NCBI GenBank assembly: GCA_022419385.1
Contig: JAJUBI010000002.1
Span: 4,154,001-4,218,000, forward strand
Direction: 5' to 3'
DNA length: 64,000 nt
Origin: Paraconiothyrium sp. Pb-2020
Lineage: Eukaryota; Ascomycota; Dothideomycetes; Pleosporales; Didymosphaeriaceae
Under the pieces are notes generated by a model. That model did not search any database, was not told the origin of the DNA, and saw nothing but the letters and a program-made list of their open reading frames with translations. Below, piece by piece: positions 23,965-36,540 of this stretch (within the stretch, counting starts at the first letter, position 1; each line of letters starts with the position of its first letter). A program made the translations under genes and the position numbers.

Positions 23965-25368
23965 CTCGACATCGTCTGCTAGAGTCACCGTTCCGCCCGA
24001 AAACAACGCCCGCCATTGTGCCTTAGGTGAATCTCGTGTCGAGCGTGAAGTGTATCGAGTTTGGTGGAGGAGTTGAGGCCAATGACGGCGGATTGTATGA
24101 AGTGCAATTTGAGTGTGGGACGCGTTGCGAGGAAGGCACGCGCGTGTCGATGGTGACGAGGAAGGCGCGAGTGTAGTGAAAGTGAACCAACCCGGCCCAC
24201 CACGTACACTCAACGTTGCAGTATCAGTGTTCTCAGCGCGCGAACGTTACTGTCAGCCCATTTTTTCTGCATCTCGAAGGTAGCATGCGCCATCTGACTC
24301 TGTGATCTGGTGTCAAACTGTAGTCGCTTCCTTTCCCACCTCTTCCGGAGCGAGTGCTGTCCATAGCAATGACAGCACGAATGCAGACACGCCCATTACG
24401 TCTTGCGGAAGTTATTGGATGCTTTACAATCAATCATGCGAGGAGCAATGTGAAGTAGAAGTTCTAGGATGGAGGAGTTTGAAGTGCTCGCTTACTAATG
24501 AACACCATCGCGTACACATCAGCAGCCCTCGTAATTTTACTTTACCCATCCCTTCCTCTCCGAAATGCCTCCATCATTCTATAGACACCCACTATTCCAA
24601 CCCGATCTACAGTCTGCGAAGTATAGATAGGCTACTTCGTGATAGCGCATCACGTTAAGATTACGACCGTTCAGCGAAAACATCCGTGATCGACCGAAGA
24701 GCATCTGTACTCCCCTATCAACTCAAACACGATGTCGTCCATTTGAGGGTCTTCGGGATAGGAGCTCACGCCATTGTTCTTCAGATGAATCACAAGTTTA
24801 CGAACACTTACCTCGTCCCAGTTCCGAAGCCATCAGCCCGGCCTCCATGGTTACCGCAGTCATTGCCAAGCCATGAACGCGATTGCTACTCCATCGTTCC
24901 ATACAAACGACCAACCATTTCCAGATGCCCAGATGCTGGATAGACATTATCCGAGTTTCATTCCCCGTAAGTTCTTCTTTGCTCCTCATTGTCAACGGGC
25001 CGATCAAACGCCAAGCCGTTTCCCCGTGTCTGCGACCATTCCGCTACGCCAAGATCTCCACCGCGGCTCTAACAAGATGCTCCCATTCGTGCGTCAGGGT
25101 CTAAGCATCTCCTAGTCACCTTCAAGGTCGCCAAGTCGTTCTGTATGCGTTGCGCAATGCATGTTCCAGCAAGAAGCATTTTGGGCCTGCAACGCCGCTG
25201 AAAGCCATGCTATAATCCTTTACAATCTGCTCATTCGTCACTTCTTACCCTCTAGTTAATTACTTGGAGCTTGAAGCTTCTTTCTCTTCTTGTCACTCTT
25301 ATCTTATTCTTGGGTCTGCAGGACAGCTATTATCTTAGTACATTTTCTAATCCCATTCTCACTACATC
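23965..25368. other. 1.4-kb intergenic region
   Basis: Divergent promoter space between the coiled-coil gene (-) and the secreted-protein gene (+). Upstream of 25369 the plus strand is CT-rich, as in many fungal leaders. No gene recognised. Confidence 0.5.
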
Positions 25369-26603
25369 ATGAGGTTCAATACGGAGGTGGCTATTGCTGT
25401 CCTAGCCTTTACTAATGTCGCGGTTGCTGGTGCTCCCTCGCGTAGGTGGACGGTACGTTTTCCATTCCCCTAAGCCAATCCACTAAGAGATGGAATGAAC
25501 AAGCTTCCTCACTCGGTTCAACCACAATTCAGCTGCTAACAGTTGTACAGGGCTCACTGTCAGCCCGAGCCAACGCGCTTGGCCGCCGTCAGATCGAGGT
25601 TGGAGGTCTGAAGCTTGGTGGAGGCGGCAACGCAACCGAAGGGGCAGCTGGCGGACAGACGCAAGGTGGAAAGGGAGGCGGTCTGACTATTGGCGGATTG
25701 ACCCTCGGTGGCCCCAATGGGGGCATCTCAGGCAACGGCCTCAGTCTGCCTGGAGGTCAGAACAACGGTCAGGGTCAACAAGGTCAAGCCAGTGGAGCAG
25801 GTGCTGCTGAGGGGCAAAGACAAGCAGAGGGAGCAACGCCGGCAGAAGGACAAGCAGCACAAGAGTCTAAGCCTGCTGTCGAAGCCGCGAAGTCCGCCGA
25901 GAGTACTCCGGAAGCTGAGGCGGCACCTAAAGAGACTGAGGTACCCAAAGAAACTGCTGCTGCAGGTGAAAAGCCAGCGACAGCGGCCGAAGCGAAGCCA
26001 ACTGTCACTGTCGAAGCTTCGAAGGGGGGAGAGGCCGTGGCCGCAAGTGCAACAGCAGCCGAAGCAGCGAAGGAAACCGTCTTAGTCGACGCCTCGAAGC
26101 CAGGAGGGAACAGTACGGCTACCGAGGTCACACCTGCAAAGGAGTCGCCAGCTACTCCTGCTGAGAGCCAACCAGCTGCCGAGACGCAAGCGCCAGCGGA
26201 AGAACCCAAGGCGCCCGTTGCTGAACCAAAAGCACCAGCGGAAGAGCCAAAGTCGCCCGCTCCTACTGAGCTTACAACTGGAGCCGGACCTGGAACCGAA
26301 AACCAACCCGGGCGTGCTGAGGGCGAAGCTGCGGCCGCAGAGGCCAAGGGTGAAGCGGCGGCGGCAAAGGGCGAGGCTGTTGCTGGAGAGGAAAAGTCCA
26401 ATGGCGTCAAGGCAACCGAGGAGTCGGAGCGCTTCTCAGAGGAGGCTGGGATTACACTGAACCAGGATGGCAGCGCTGCGAATCTCGGTGGAAACCTGGG
26501 GATTACTCAAGGTTCCGATGGAAGCAAGTCCGTCGGAGGAGAAAATGGGATCAACATTGCAGCCAACGGCCAGGCTACCGCTGCCGGCACGGAGAGGGAG
26601 TGA
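25369..26603 (+). CDS. Secreted low-complexity Gly-rich then Ala/Glu/Pro-rich protein
   Basis: Exons 25369-25452 and 25551-26603 are joined over a 98-nt GTACGT...TACAG intron, giving 378 aa. The first exon encodes a signal peptide: MRFN..., hydrophobic AIAVLAF, small residues VAVAGA before APSRR. Two dibasic sites (RRW, GRRQ) are possible Kex2 sites. The mature protein begins with a Gly-rich repeat area where short units such as GGLKLGG, GGLTIGG and GGLTLGG recur. About 200 residues of Ala/Glu/Pro/Lys repeats follow (EEPKAPVAEPKAPAEEPKSP). The end has Asn/Gly-rich beta-like units (GSAANLGGNLGITQGSDG). No cysteines are visible in the mature part, so it is not a typical effector or hydrophobin. 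A cell-wall or extracellular matrix protein is likely. Family unknown. Confidence 0.75.
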
Positions 26604-28455
26604 ATCCAAAGTGAGAGGCATTTGGCACTAAGACAATTGCGGTGAAAACAGAAGAGTAGGTACCATAAAATTTAGATCTGTCGTAAGAGCTACGTGCACT
26701 CAAACTCAATCTCAGCATGTCCACGCAACTCTTTGAAACTCTTCCCAAGTTCCAGTTTGTATAGTGCCCAACTGCTGCGCAGCTATCGTTACTTTCTCAC
26801 AAACTTAGTCTAAGTCATCTGGATCACAAGCCTTAAGCAGGATGGCGAAGAAAGTGGCCATCGATGTCGGCGTCCTTAGGTTTCTTGCGCGGCCACTCCG
26901 TAACATCTTCTGCCTCCTCTCCACTGAACAATGACTTGTACGAATGCAATTACAAGGAAGAAGAATTTGTAAACGCCATTCACATGTCTTCCCAAGACTT
27001 TGAAAAACTTCGCGGCCTCTGTTACATACGATAAGTAAGTTTCCAATTTTTCACATATTCTCGTCACATATACCATAAGTATTCATTGACTACCTGCCAT
27101 AAAAGCCCCTTATAGGTAGAACATGTGTTACCTTAATATCCGGAACCAAGTATTCTCGATTATTGGAGCGTCTTGGATCGCGTGATGCTGACCGACGCCA
27201 TGGTAGATCTACGGTTCGAGGCGGGAAAGAGGTATATGTCCCTTCTATTCCACAGCATGGAGATCTACCTTCAGGGTTTCGGGATAAAACCGGCTTGTTC
27301 TTTTCACTAAGCAGAAGATAGACTGACGGCCAAATAGCCTTTATGGAAGACTTTGAGGCCCTAAAAGGCGGTTTTAGTTTTCTCAAGGGCCGACGCACGC
27401 TAACGGCTATGCTTCTGTTAACGAAAACTTCTCTAAGTAGGTCCCGCAACTTCGTGTTCAGGTTGCGAGACGGACTAAAACGAAGTAGTACGCTGTGTAC
27501 TACGACTGGATGAAGGGAAGGCTTAGCTCGGGATCTGCAGTCGCCGCAAAATGATAACACCGGGGCAGGGTTGAAAGCTTAGACGAACCTTATTCACGTT
27601 TTTGGACGTATTTCATAGGAACGAGATAACCCAGGATGTCATGGCTGGAAGGAAAGCCGAGTTTAGGAGTTCACGTATTGAGAACACGAACACCCTGGTT
27701 TACGGACTTTGATTGGGATACCGACTCGACGGATGCGGAAATGTGGTACACGGAAGCAAGGGTCGAGTGCGGGTCCTGAAGAGTCCCTGATACCGAAGAT
27801 ACGGAAAAGGGCCCCACACATAGCATCGCTCGCTACCACCCGCGTGCAGGAAGATGGAAGTCTTGGGGCTAGACCAAGAGAACTATCTGTTGGTATGGAA
27901 TATACGACATAATACCTAGAGTCGAACGTCGATGTCATCACTATTGCTAAATTCGATTTTCCCTGTAAATTTTCAGGCTGCACCTTCGTTCCACGAATGC
28001 ATGTACTCTTCCTGTGATGCAGCGTCGGCCCAGCGTTCGAGGTCGCGTACTCGTTTATGATTATCGACACAGTGCTTATGCGAGATTGCCAAAGTGCTGA
28101 ACTAGACAGGGGTGTTTGAAATTCAATATAAATTCTGCACGTGTACCTCAATCAATGATACCTTGATTATCTGCGAAGATAGCATCTACCGGGGGTTCAG
28201 AGATAACATCACGTGATCTTATTGGTTTTTGGCTTAGTGCGATAAGCCGATAAGGAAGGGCACTGCGGCTGAACGCTTCATATAAGTGAGCTGTATCTCT
28301 CCTCTCTCGAGTTGCCCATTAACACTGTCTGCACCATGTTTCAACTTTCAATCAAAGACGCAATGGAAAGGCGTACGTGTTCTCTATTGTTGTTGGGTAT
28401 ACGCATTAGATATTATTACTTTTAGGCAAACCACCAACGCCCTGGCCGTTCCACC
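26604..28455. other. 1.85-kb region without a supportable gene
   Basis: Holds the 3' flanks of two convergent genes plus sequence with many stops in all frames. A plus-strand stretch near 27130-27300 stays open for about 55 codons but has neither start nor family. Possibly a decayed gene or repeat. Confidence 0.4.
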
Positions 28456-31258
28456 TCAAAGCCACCTGGTCTCACTCGCTCTACCATTGTCCCACATCGA
28501 ATAGTCGCTGCTCATACTCGCTGCATAGGAACGGTTGTTTGGAGTACTGGCTTGGCTAGCTGGCGCGAAGTCGACCGCATGATAGCCAGTCATTAGACCC
28601 CTAGCAGGGGTGCTGGCACCGGATCCAGCGAGGTCGAGATCATCTTGGTGGTAGTATGGCTCATAGAGAGACGCATCTGAATGCATATTCAGGCCGATCT
28701 GAGGGGTATTCGCCCTGGTCTGCACGGCCGTGCTATCGCTCTCCTCAGACATGGATGTCCGGCCAACAGGTATCTCCGCAACCTTGCGGACGGTAAGACT
28801 GCGACCGAGGCCTCCCGATTCCGCTGCGTATGCGTCCTCCTCAAGTCTAACGACAACTTCAACCGCCTTCTCGTCTTCGACAACCCTAGGATGTCTCTTC
28901 GCGAAGTACCGAGCGTACTTGTATAGCGACCTGGCACCATGTTAGTCGGTCGTCCTAGAGAAGCAATGCAGCAGACTCACCAGTAGCAACTCGCCACGTT
29001 AATCCCCGTCAGGACAAACTTGTAGGGAAGATAGTAGACATAAACGGTGAACCAACCGATGCGCTCCTTCTTGCGGCGCAGGTGGACTTCGTTGAAGATG
29101 ATGGTGTTGATGAGGTACATAACGATGGTGGCTCCAAGCAGAATGCCGCAGAAGGAAGGTCTAACATAAAAGGAAATGGGTAGGACGAATGGAGTCAGTA
29201 GGTACAGAAGCGTCTCGTACACCTCTTGGAAAACGAAGATTTTGGCGCCAATCTCCCACCAGCCGAGCTTCCAGCTGCCGAAGATATATGCAAGATTGAA
29301 CCACATGCCGTTGACGAAGAAAAAGTTCCAGCGTTTGAATCGTTGACTGAAGATGGTCATCTCACCGAAACCGCCACGCGAACCACCACTAGAGAAGAAA
29401 ACAGACGTTGGGGTTTCGGTTTCGACAAAGACCTGGGAGCACATCGTGATCCTAGAACCGAGCTTACGAGCGACGTGACCAAAGAACCAATCCTCGGAGA
29501 CGCTGAAACCGGGGTGCTCGTGGAATGTCTTGACGAGAAGCTCACGATCCCAAAGCGCGATGGCACCGTGAGGGAAGGTGGCTGAACCAACTCGACCTGC
29601 AAAGTCTCGCTGGAGACCGCTGAGCTTGTACTCGAGATCTTGCGCTTGCTGGCAGTAGTTGCCTTTGGATCCATTGGGGCCTACACTCTTAATGGTGTAT
29701 CCGAGACACTTTATGTTGCCTTTTAAACGGTCGGTAACAACAGGAAAATCAGGCGGCAGTGCACAGTCGTCGTCGATCAACAATACATTCTTAAAGGCCT
29801 TCGCTGCGTAGCAACCCACAAATTGCGCGACGATCTTCGATCCCACAGGAGACCAGATGTGGTTAACACCATATGGTAGGCAAATTTCCTCGGTGTTATC
29901 GAGCGGCGTTGGGCTGTTGCCGTTTGCCAGCACGTAGATGTGCGATGCTGGGAAAATTTTGAGTGCAGCTTCCAGCGTTGCTGCGATGAGGTTGGCGGAC
30001 TTGTAGCAGGGAATCAAGAGTGCGGTGTCCTTGACATTATCCTGAATCTTCGTTTCGGTGGTGATCTCCACTGGGTCAGGATCTTTCTCAAACATAATGA
30101 GGAGAGGCGCGAAGGCATAACTAGAAGCTTGTTAGCGACAAAGATGACGAAGGGAGAAACGACTTACAAAAAACCAATACCGAGGGTAATACTGAAACCA
30201 CCAGCAAAGACGAATTTGTTAGCGACCACCCAGTACAGCCACCAGACAGCGCCGTTCCATAAGGGTATACCAATCAAGACAAAGTAGATGAAACATAAGA
30301 GGAAGAGATAGATGCCGTATTCGAAGGCCACCATGGCGTATTTATTCCGCTGCAGTTGCTGCCCGCGCAACTTAGCCTGCTCAAACGTCTTCCTCATACT
30401 GCTGTGCCGAGCTAAACCGCCAGTGTTAGCGGCGTTGTTGGTCAGCTTCTTCTGTAGAGCATCGGGTACGACAGCATTGACAATGGTCTCAAGCGTGTTG
30501 CTTCGTTCCCGTACATCCCGAGGCTTATAAGCAGCTTCCGGGCGGGTGTGCTGGTCGATCGATGATGACGAATTGTTTCGTGAGAGGAAAGGGTTGATGG
30601 CCTCACCGAACGACGATCGGCGAGACGCATTAGCAGATTTGTCGACATGTTTGTCGGCGAAAGGATTCGAGACAGGTCGTTTTGCGAAGTCGTATGCGGC
30701 GTGCTCGGTTACGGGAAAAGAGTCTGAAGCTGGGGACCCTGCTCGTGACGCTCTTGGGCTAATGGCCAGCTTATCGAGATCCCCAGGCGTGAAAGATAAT
30801 CTCCAACTGTCTCTTGTATTTCTTGTGTTTATCGGCTCTGGTCTCTTCACAGCACGAGACTTCTCCTCGCTCGGTAATGGTTTCCTCGGGCCACCCGCAG
30901 TACTGTTTGCTCGCGATACCACACGCGAAGGTCCCCGAGAGGACCTTACGCTTGGAGCGGTCGAAGACCTTTGTATCGCAACCGGTCGTTGAGGACGTTG
31001 CACAGCGGCGGATAGCTGTCTCAGTAGGGGATTCTGCCGTACACTGAGCTGCCTCTGAGGCTCCCAGTTGGGTACTTCGCCCACATCGCGCTTGGAGACC
31101 GTGTTCGTCGCAGTTTGGAGGAGATGGGCAGGGATAACGACATCTAGACTACCAAACGAGTTACCAGACCCAGGTTGAGCACTCGAGGCCGACCCTTTCT
31201 TTTCACTAAGATAATCGCCTTGGATGTTGATGCGAGGGGGCCGGGGGTTAGGCGTCAT
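28456..31258 (-). CDS. Membrane family-2 glycosyltransferase (resembles fungal GT2 needed for hyphal growth)
   Basis: Processive-type GT2 enzyme in the plasma or Golgi membrane. Exons 31258-30168, 30120-28982 and 28931-28456 are joined over 47- and 50-nt introns, giving 2706 nt (901 aa). Residues 1-270 are disordered, Ser/Arg/Pro-rich. Two membrane segments follow around 315-370. The GT-A core begins with TALLIPCYKSANLI. A DDD metal-binding triad lies at about 480-482 (LLIDDDCALPP), the acceptor-side Asp at about 574 (SEDWFFG), and QRFKRW (a QxxRW motif) at about 623-628. Three or more C-terminal helices and a Ser/Thr-rich tail follow. The architecture matches the type 2 glycosyltransferase described from Zymoseptoria tritici and Fusarium graminearum as needed for hyphal growth on solid surfaces. 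Orthology is inference. Confidence 0.88.
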
Positions 31259-34200
31259 CTTGGATAAAGTCCTATCGAGGCAAGGAATGTGTGGCGGCGA
31301 AAAGGCTGCCCAGTATCCGGGACGAGGGCAGCTGCCTATAAGCGTGGAGATTCTGCAGGGCAGCGTGTGTGTGATCTACCTTCGCGAATCTGGGCTCTCG
31401 TCGACGACATCGTGCCAGCAAGCCACAACCATCGGAATGCACGGTCCGGTAAATTCCCTCCGCAAAAATTCAATAGTTGGGATTTCAGCTACAGCGTCAG
31501 ATCGATGACAAGACCCGAGCTAGGCATCTGTGGCGTCGCCGAAGTCACCGCATCCGACAAGGATAGTGAAGCGAGCTGGGGCGATGTATGAGTTCATAGC
31601 GCTTCGGCCAAAAGCGAACAGTGCAGCAATTTCACCCTACCAGCCGCTCTTGTTCTGGCCGTTCTAGCCGACCATAAGGCTGTGCACGATGCGTAACTTT
31701 GTCGTACCAGTGGGTTCGACATCGGCCACGCATTGCGTCAAGCACGTGCTAAGATCTGGCGATCCTGGCAGATACTCTGGATGTACGGAACCTCAGTCCC
31801 ACAGAAGATCTGACCATCGTCCATACAAAGGTAGCTTCAGCATGCTAACACAGTAGAGTACGATGTCGAGGTCATCCTACATGTCCGGACATTCGGGAAT
31901 ATTCTTCCGTCCCCCAGCAACAAGCGTATGCAAGATACCTGGCAAGGCAACATTTCCACAGACTACAACTGCGGGGAAAGAAACCTAAGGCAAAAATTTG
32001 CTTCCTTGGAGCGCCATGCAACCAAAGTTACAGCTGCTGAGCCTCCGCATGGTCAACTTGGATGATGCACGTTTTTCGATCGGCAGAGTTGGGTTCGTGG
32101 CGACGCCCTCAGCGCAAGCCACCCGGAGCAATCACCGGGAGCGGGCCGGAGGGGCAGTCTCTAGCCCGGAGCTGCACTATTAGACGAGCCGTTGCCAGCA
32201 GTGCATGAAACACGGCCAATAGCGCTCAGCCTAGGCATCAAACGCCGGACCCTTCGAATCGTGGTGGTCCTGCGTACCAACATTGGACGACTCATACACG
32301 CCTCGTCGCTACGTATCCTGCAGCACGCCTCAGACCACCGAGGTACCGGTGTACCTTTCCAAAGTTTCTGCACTTTAGCGCTCACTCGGCACCACTTCTA
32401 CTAGCGTACCAATAGTCCGGGTTATGGTCTGTCATCCCTATGCGTCACGTTTGGGGTCGCGGCAACGGAACCTTGGTGCTCGCCAGGAACGCCTACCAGG
32501 TTTTGTGATGACCCTTGATATAGGGGTAGCCCCTGTCCGCACAAGACCGACAGTACAGTGTACAACACCATCACTAAAGACTTGTGCTGGACTGCACACC
32601 GTGGAAGATTTCTGCGCTTTGCAACGACCAGACGGCCTCCGCGCGGCAAACGTACGTCACCCCTGAGCGTGTTTCGTACGTAACACCTGAGACTGCCGGT
32701 GGCAGTCGAGAAGGTTTACGCCGTGCTGCTCGGGTCCATCGAATACTGCCACTTCTCAATAGCACAGCACTGCTAGCCGTTATGGGCACAACCCCGCCAA
32801 AAAAGGAGAACATCACACGGATGTCACGAATTGCGTGCGACCCTCCGTCAGCCCCGTGGCCCGATTACGTTAGCGCAACAAACGTGCGACTGGGATACTC
32901 CCGTCTACAGGACGGCAGGGCCTTGACGGGCGCAGGCGCCGGGTGCGACGGAGGACCCCTGCCACGTGCAACCCAAATCTGGAACACTAACATGCCGACG
33001 GTACGTTCTACTCTAGTCTCGAAAGTAGGCTACATCGACCTACTGGAGCATGAATGATATGAGACATTCGATGTGCCTGTCGCCTCTGATCAATATGGCA
33101 AGCTAGACATGAGTTCCGCCTTCGACAGCGGCTACGCGCACAGTAAGCCAACGGTGTGAACATGCGGAGCGCGCCAAGTTGGGCTTGTATCGATAGCGGC
33201 TCGGTAGTGAAGAGCTTGTGGAGACCGAAACATCCAAGGAAGCTTGGCCGAAATCGCGGAGGCAACTCGCGTGGAAACAGACCTTGTTCCACTAGCGCAA
33301 CGACGCCACGTTTTATGTGGCTATTCGGTCCCAAAACGTGGCCGTGGTCGAACCAAAAGCGACGCCATGAACGTGGTACAACTCGGCTTGGCTATGCTTT
33401 GTCGGAACAGACAGTTCGAGTCAGATCACAAGTTAACCATCTTTCCAAGGTACTCACAAAGCCTGGGCTTTCTCGGCCGCATCCAAAACTAGCGGCGCGA
33501 AGTTTCGACCTAGGCCAGGATACGTTTCGGAGACACTGAGCAATGGCCATCGAGCGATGGTCTGCATCCGCGCAAAGGCGCCTCCAAATAGTTCGCGATT
33601 ACTAGCAACGACCCACAGACTAGATCCGGTCCTGGTTGCACGCGCCGATGCGCACGTTGCGTGCTTCCCAGGGGCATCGCACGATGCCTGTCGCCGGTCA
33701 TTTTGACGCTATCCCACGCGCTTTGCAACACCAGACCATTCGCTGAGGTCGCGCCACTGCGCTATTCTTGGGTCTCAGGGGGTGGTTGGTCTAACCAAAG
33801 AGTTCTTCGTCTTTCGACTTGTTAGGCATCACTGGAAGTCAGAACAAGGAAAGACGATGGTTTCGCGGCATTTTGACTCTTAATAATCGTGCCACCGAAC
33901 GCACGAAGCGTCACGGCAAAAGTGCAGATTTCGTTGCTCCAGTGTTAAGCATTCACACAGGGCCATCGCAACATGCCATGTGACCCACTAATTTTGCACT
34001 TTGGTTGCCTTATTACAAAATTGAACATCAACTTGCAAGCACACTCTCAGAACCTTCTTAGTGATGCGAGTAGGCGCGCTTACGATCACTGGATAGTCGT
34101 CAACCACTGTGCGTGCTGGACATGGGTAATCGAAGCAAATTCACTCGCGAGTGCAGTACATGCACATTCATGGCCGCATGGCACGCAAGTGATTGGTTCT

Positions 34201-36540
34201 TCCAACTCTGCACGCTGCGAGGATGTGTGTGTCGGGCATACCCTGCATGTTAAACGAACCGCAGGATTCCAACCCCGACGCACAACGCATGCATGGAGAC
34301 TATTGACGGCCGTACTGGGAGCCGACGCCAAGGTCTCGCGATTTCGCCTGATTCTCGCATATATATTGTGGCGACTCCAAAACGTCAACGGCTGCGTCCG
34401 AATAGCTAAGCAGCTGTTACCTGGCTTTCCGATGTACGTTGTCAGGCGAAGAAGCGCAGACGTGGTAGCACGAATGCGGCTGAGAAGATTGACCAGGTCT
34501 CTTCGATTCTTCGCACCCGCACTGACAGGCACAAGGTGACACGGCAGATGCGGCATGCACCCACTCTAAAATACGAGTTTCTGGAATGCCGCAAGAACAG
34601 GGCAGCGCTGCAGCGTAAGCGACCGCGCTTGAGTTGTTAACTTAGGGTCACCTAATTTTTCTCACCGGTGTCAATCGTTTCCGGTGCATCCGGGATTCAC
34701 ATCAGATGAGTTGAAGGGAACGCAAAAGTGCGGACATAGGCGCCTGGGGATGTTTGAACACTACGTAGACAGTGTTTCTCTAAGCGAGGACGTAAACTAT
34801 GCCTGTCGAGAATCCCATCTTGCCGCCATGCGCAGTGTCAGTAGGCGAGCCTTTCAGCCACCTACGCAGGTTCGTGAATAACGGCGCTATCGTACAGCTC
34901 GTGTAGATCCCTACCCAATCAGCATAATTCATGCTCCACGTACTTCACAGGGAACAATGCACCCCTTAGTGGTTGTTCCACAAATCAAAAATTCATGCCT
35001 CTCGCCCCCACGAAGAACAACGAGGAGGACGGTCTTCGTGGACATCTCAAATGGAGCTTCAGCTTCGGAGTACCCACCTATGCACACGCACATGCAAGGA
35101 ATTACGCTGGGGTCGAGCCTTGTAGGGTATGATCGCCTCTCACAACGCAAATGCGCAATCACCTGCGCAATGTTGTACGGCAATACCTTGCCATTTCTAC
35201 GGGGCTGCAGATCAGGGTTTTTATTTATTTATAAAATTACTTGATTCGGAAGCGGGGAAGACCACGTCAGGATGCATCTTTCTTACCGCCATTTTGCCTT
35301 CTTTTCCCACTGCATCAAAGGACTTTCTCATGTACTGGCTCTGCGCGGCTGGACATTTTATTTGTGTAATCTTGGACGAGAATTCACACCGTCGGGAACC
35401 CCGCGCCACGAGCTCGCCTCATCTATACTTGTCAGCTGGTGGCAGCGCAGGTAATATGAATTTACCTGTTTAAGACGCTTACTTCAGCTTCTTGTACATT
35501 TAATGCGGCCTTACCCAGCCTCCTTGAGGTAGATGACGAGGCTTTTCCGTTATGCCGCCTCCCTGGTGAAACAACCATTCTATCCTCACCTGCATTTCCA
35601 AGGCAATGCTTTCTAGATCTTGAAATAGACGAGGTTGTTACACCGAAGGACAAGCTTCCATGTGATAGCTTTCCGTGCGTCGAGCACGCTCTATTGTAGT
35701 ACAGATCTCTCAGGGGTACAACCGGGGATGCCGCCCCTGCAGTACTTCTCCATACTCACTGGAAACAGCATTTCGTTCTCCTATATCAGCTCTTTCAATA
35801 TCATGGATCCCTAGGGGAAAGTACTACAGAAGCAGGTGCCTCAGCATCATGACCTCACATACGAGTTTCTATTTTTTATGCTTCTCGTCTTATCGCTTGT
35901 CCGCATTTTCCCCGTCATGTTTCGCTGAGGCCCGATGATGCCCTCCAGATCCGATGAGCTCATGATGCCCTATCCAGACTGGTTGCACTTACGCAATTCC
36001 TTTCACGCATACATAATGGGGAAATCAAGCCGCAATGGTTTCTCCTACGTCATAAGAGAAGAGCAAATGCTTCTGATACTCATCGAAATCCTTCATCTTG
36101 CCCCACCTCTCACTTGTCGAAACCCCGTCTGTTCTTCTCTTCCAAATTCCTTCACACATTGTCTTGTGTGTATGCTAGCGAACAGGCCTGTACAGAAGAT
36201 TTCCCATACTCATTTTTTTCATTGACTGGTCATTCCGAGAAATGTATTAGGGATTCGATTATGCACTCTTTTCTTTGAATTTCTTGACTGCGTTCCTTCG
36301 CTCCGTTCACATCCCAGGTGCAACATAAGATGTATTGTGTGGTCAAATGGCCTTGCCCTTTAGTCCAACGTTGTAAAGGACGCAAGGTAGTCGCTAACCC
36401 TAAGAACGACTAGCGCGCCGGTTGCGCTTTCCCTCCAGAACGCCGGCGAGCCTCAACATTCAACGCCAACCCCAGCAACCAGTCATCATTCACGACAGTT
36501 TGCTTGCAACGCTCCCTGCGCACATCAACATTAATATGAC
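31259..36540. other. 5.3-kb gene-poor region
   Basis: No frame has both a credible start and a recognisable family. The longest open stretches are about 190 codons at 33973-34539 (+) and 156 codons at 34086-34556 (-), lying opposite each other. Roughly 31600-35000 has mixed base composition with abundant CpG, so it does not look like RIP-degraded transposon DNA. 35200-36300 is more AT-rich. I saw no long terminal repeats or inverted repeats by eye. Confidence 0.5.

Noticed and set aside
25784..26410. 208-codon minus-strand ORF rich in Ala/Ser/Gly
   Set aside because: Mirror of the Ala/Glu/Pro repeats of the secreted-protein gene on the plus strand, an antisense artefact of codon bias.
27090..27560. 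156-codon minus-strand frame and an opposite 55-codon open stretch near 27130-27300
   Set aside because: Neither shows a start, a family or splice signals. Possibly a decayed gene, but there is not enough to annotate.
33973..34556. Overlapping open frames of 188 (+) and 156 (-) codons in the gene-poor block
   Set aside because: They are antisense to each other with composition like random translation (many Arg, Cys, His) and no recognisable domain. Probably chance in a CpG-containing sequence.
31600..35000. RIP-degraded transposon as explanation of the gene-poor block
   Set aside because: CpG is plentiful and there is no obvious TpA excess, terminal repeats or transposase/RT motifs by eye. 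Composition statistics were not computed.
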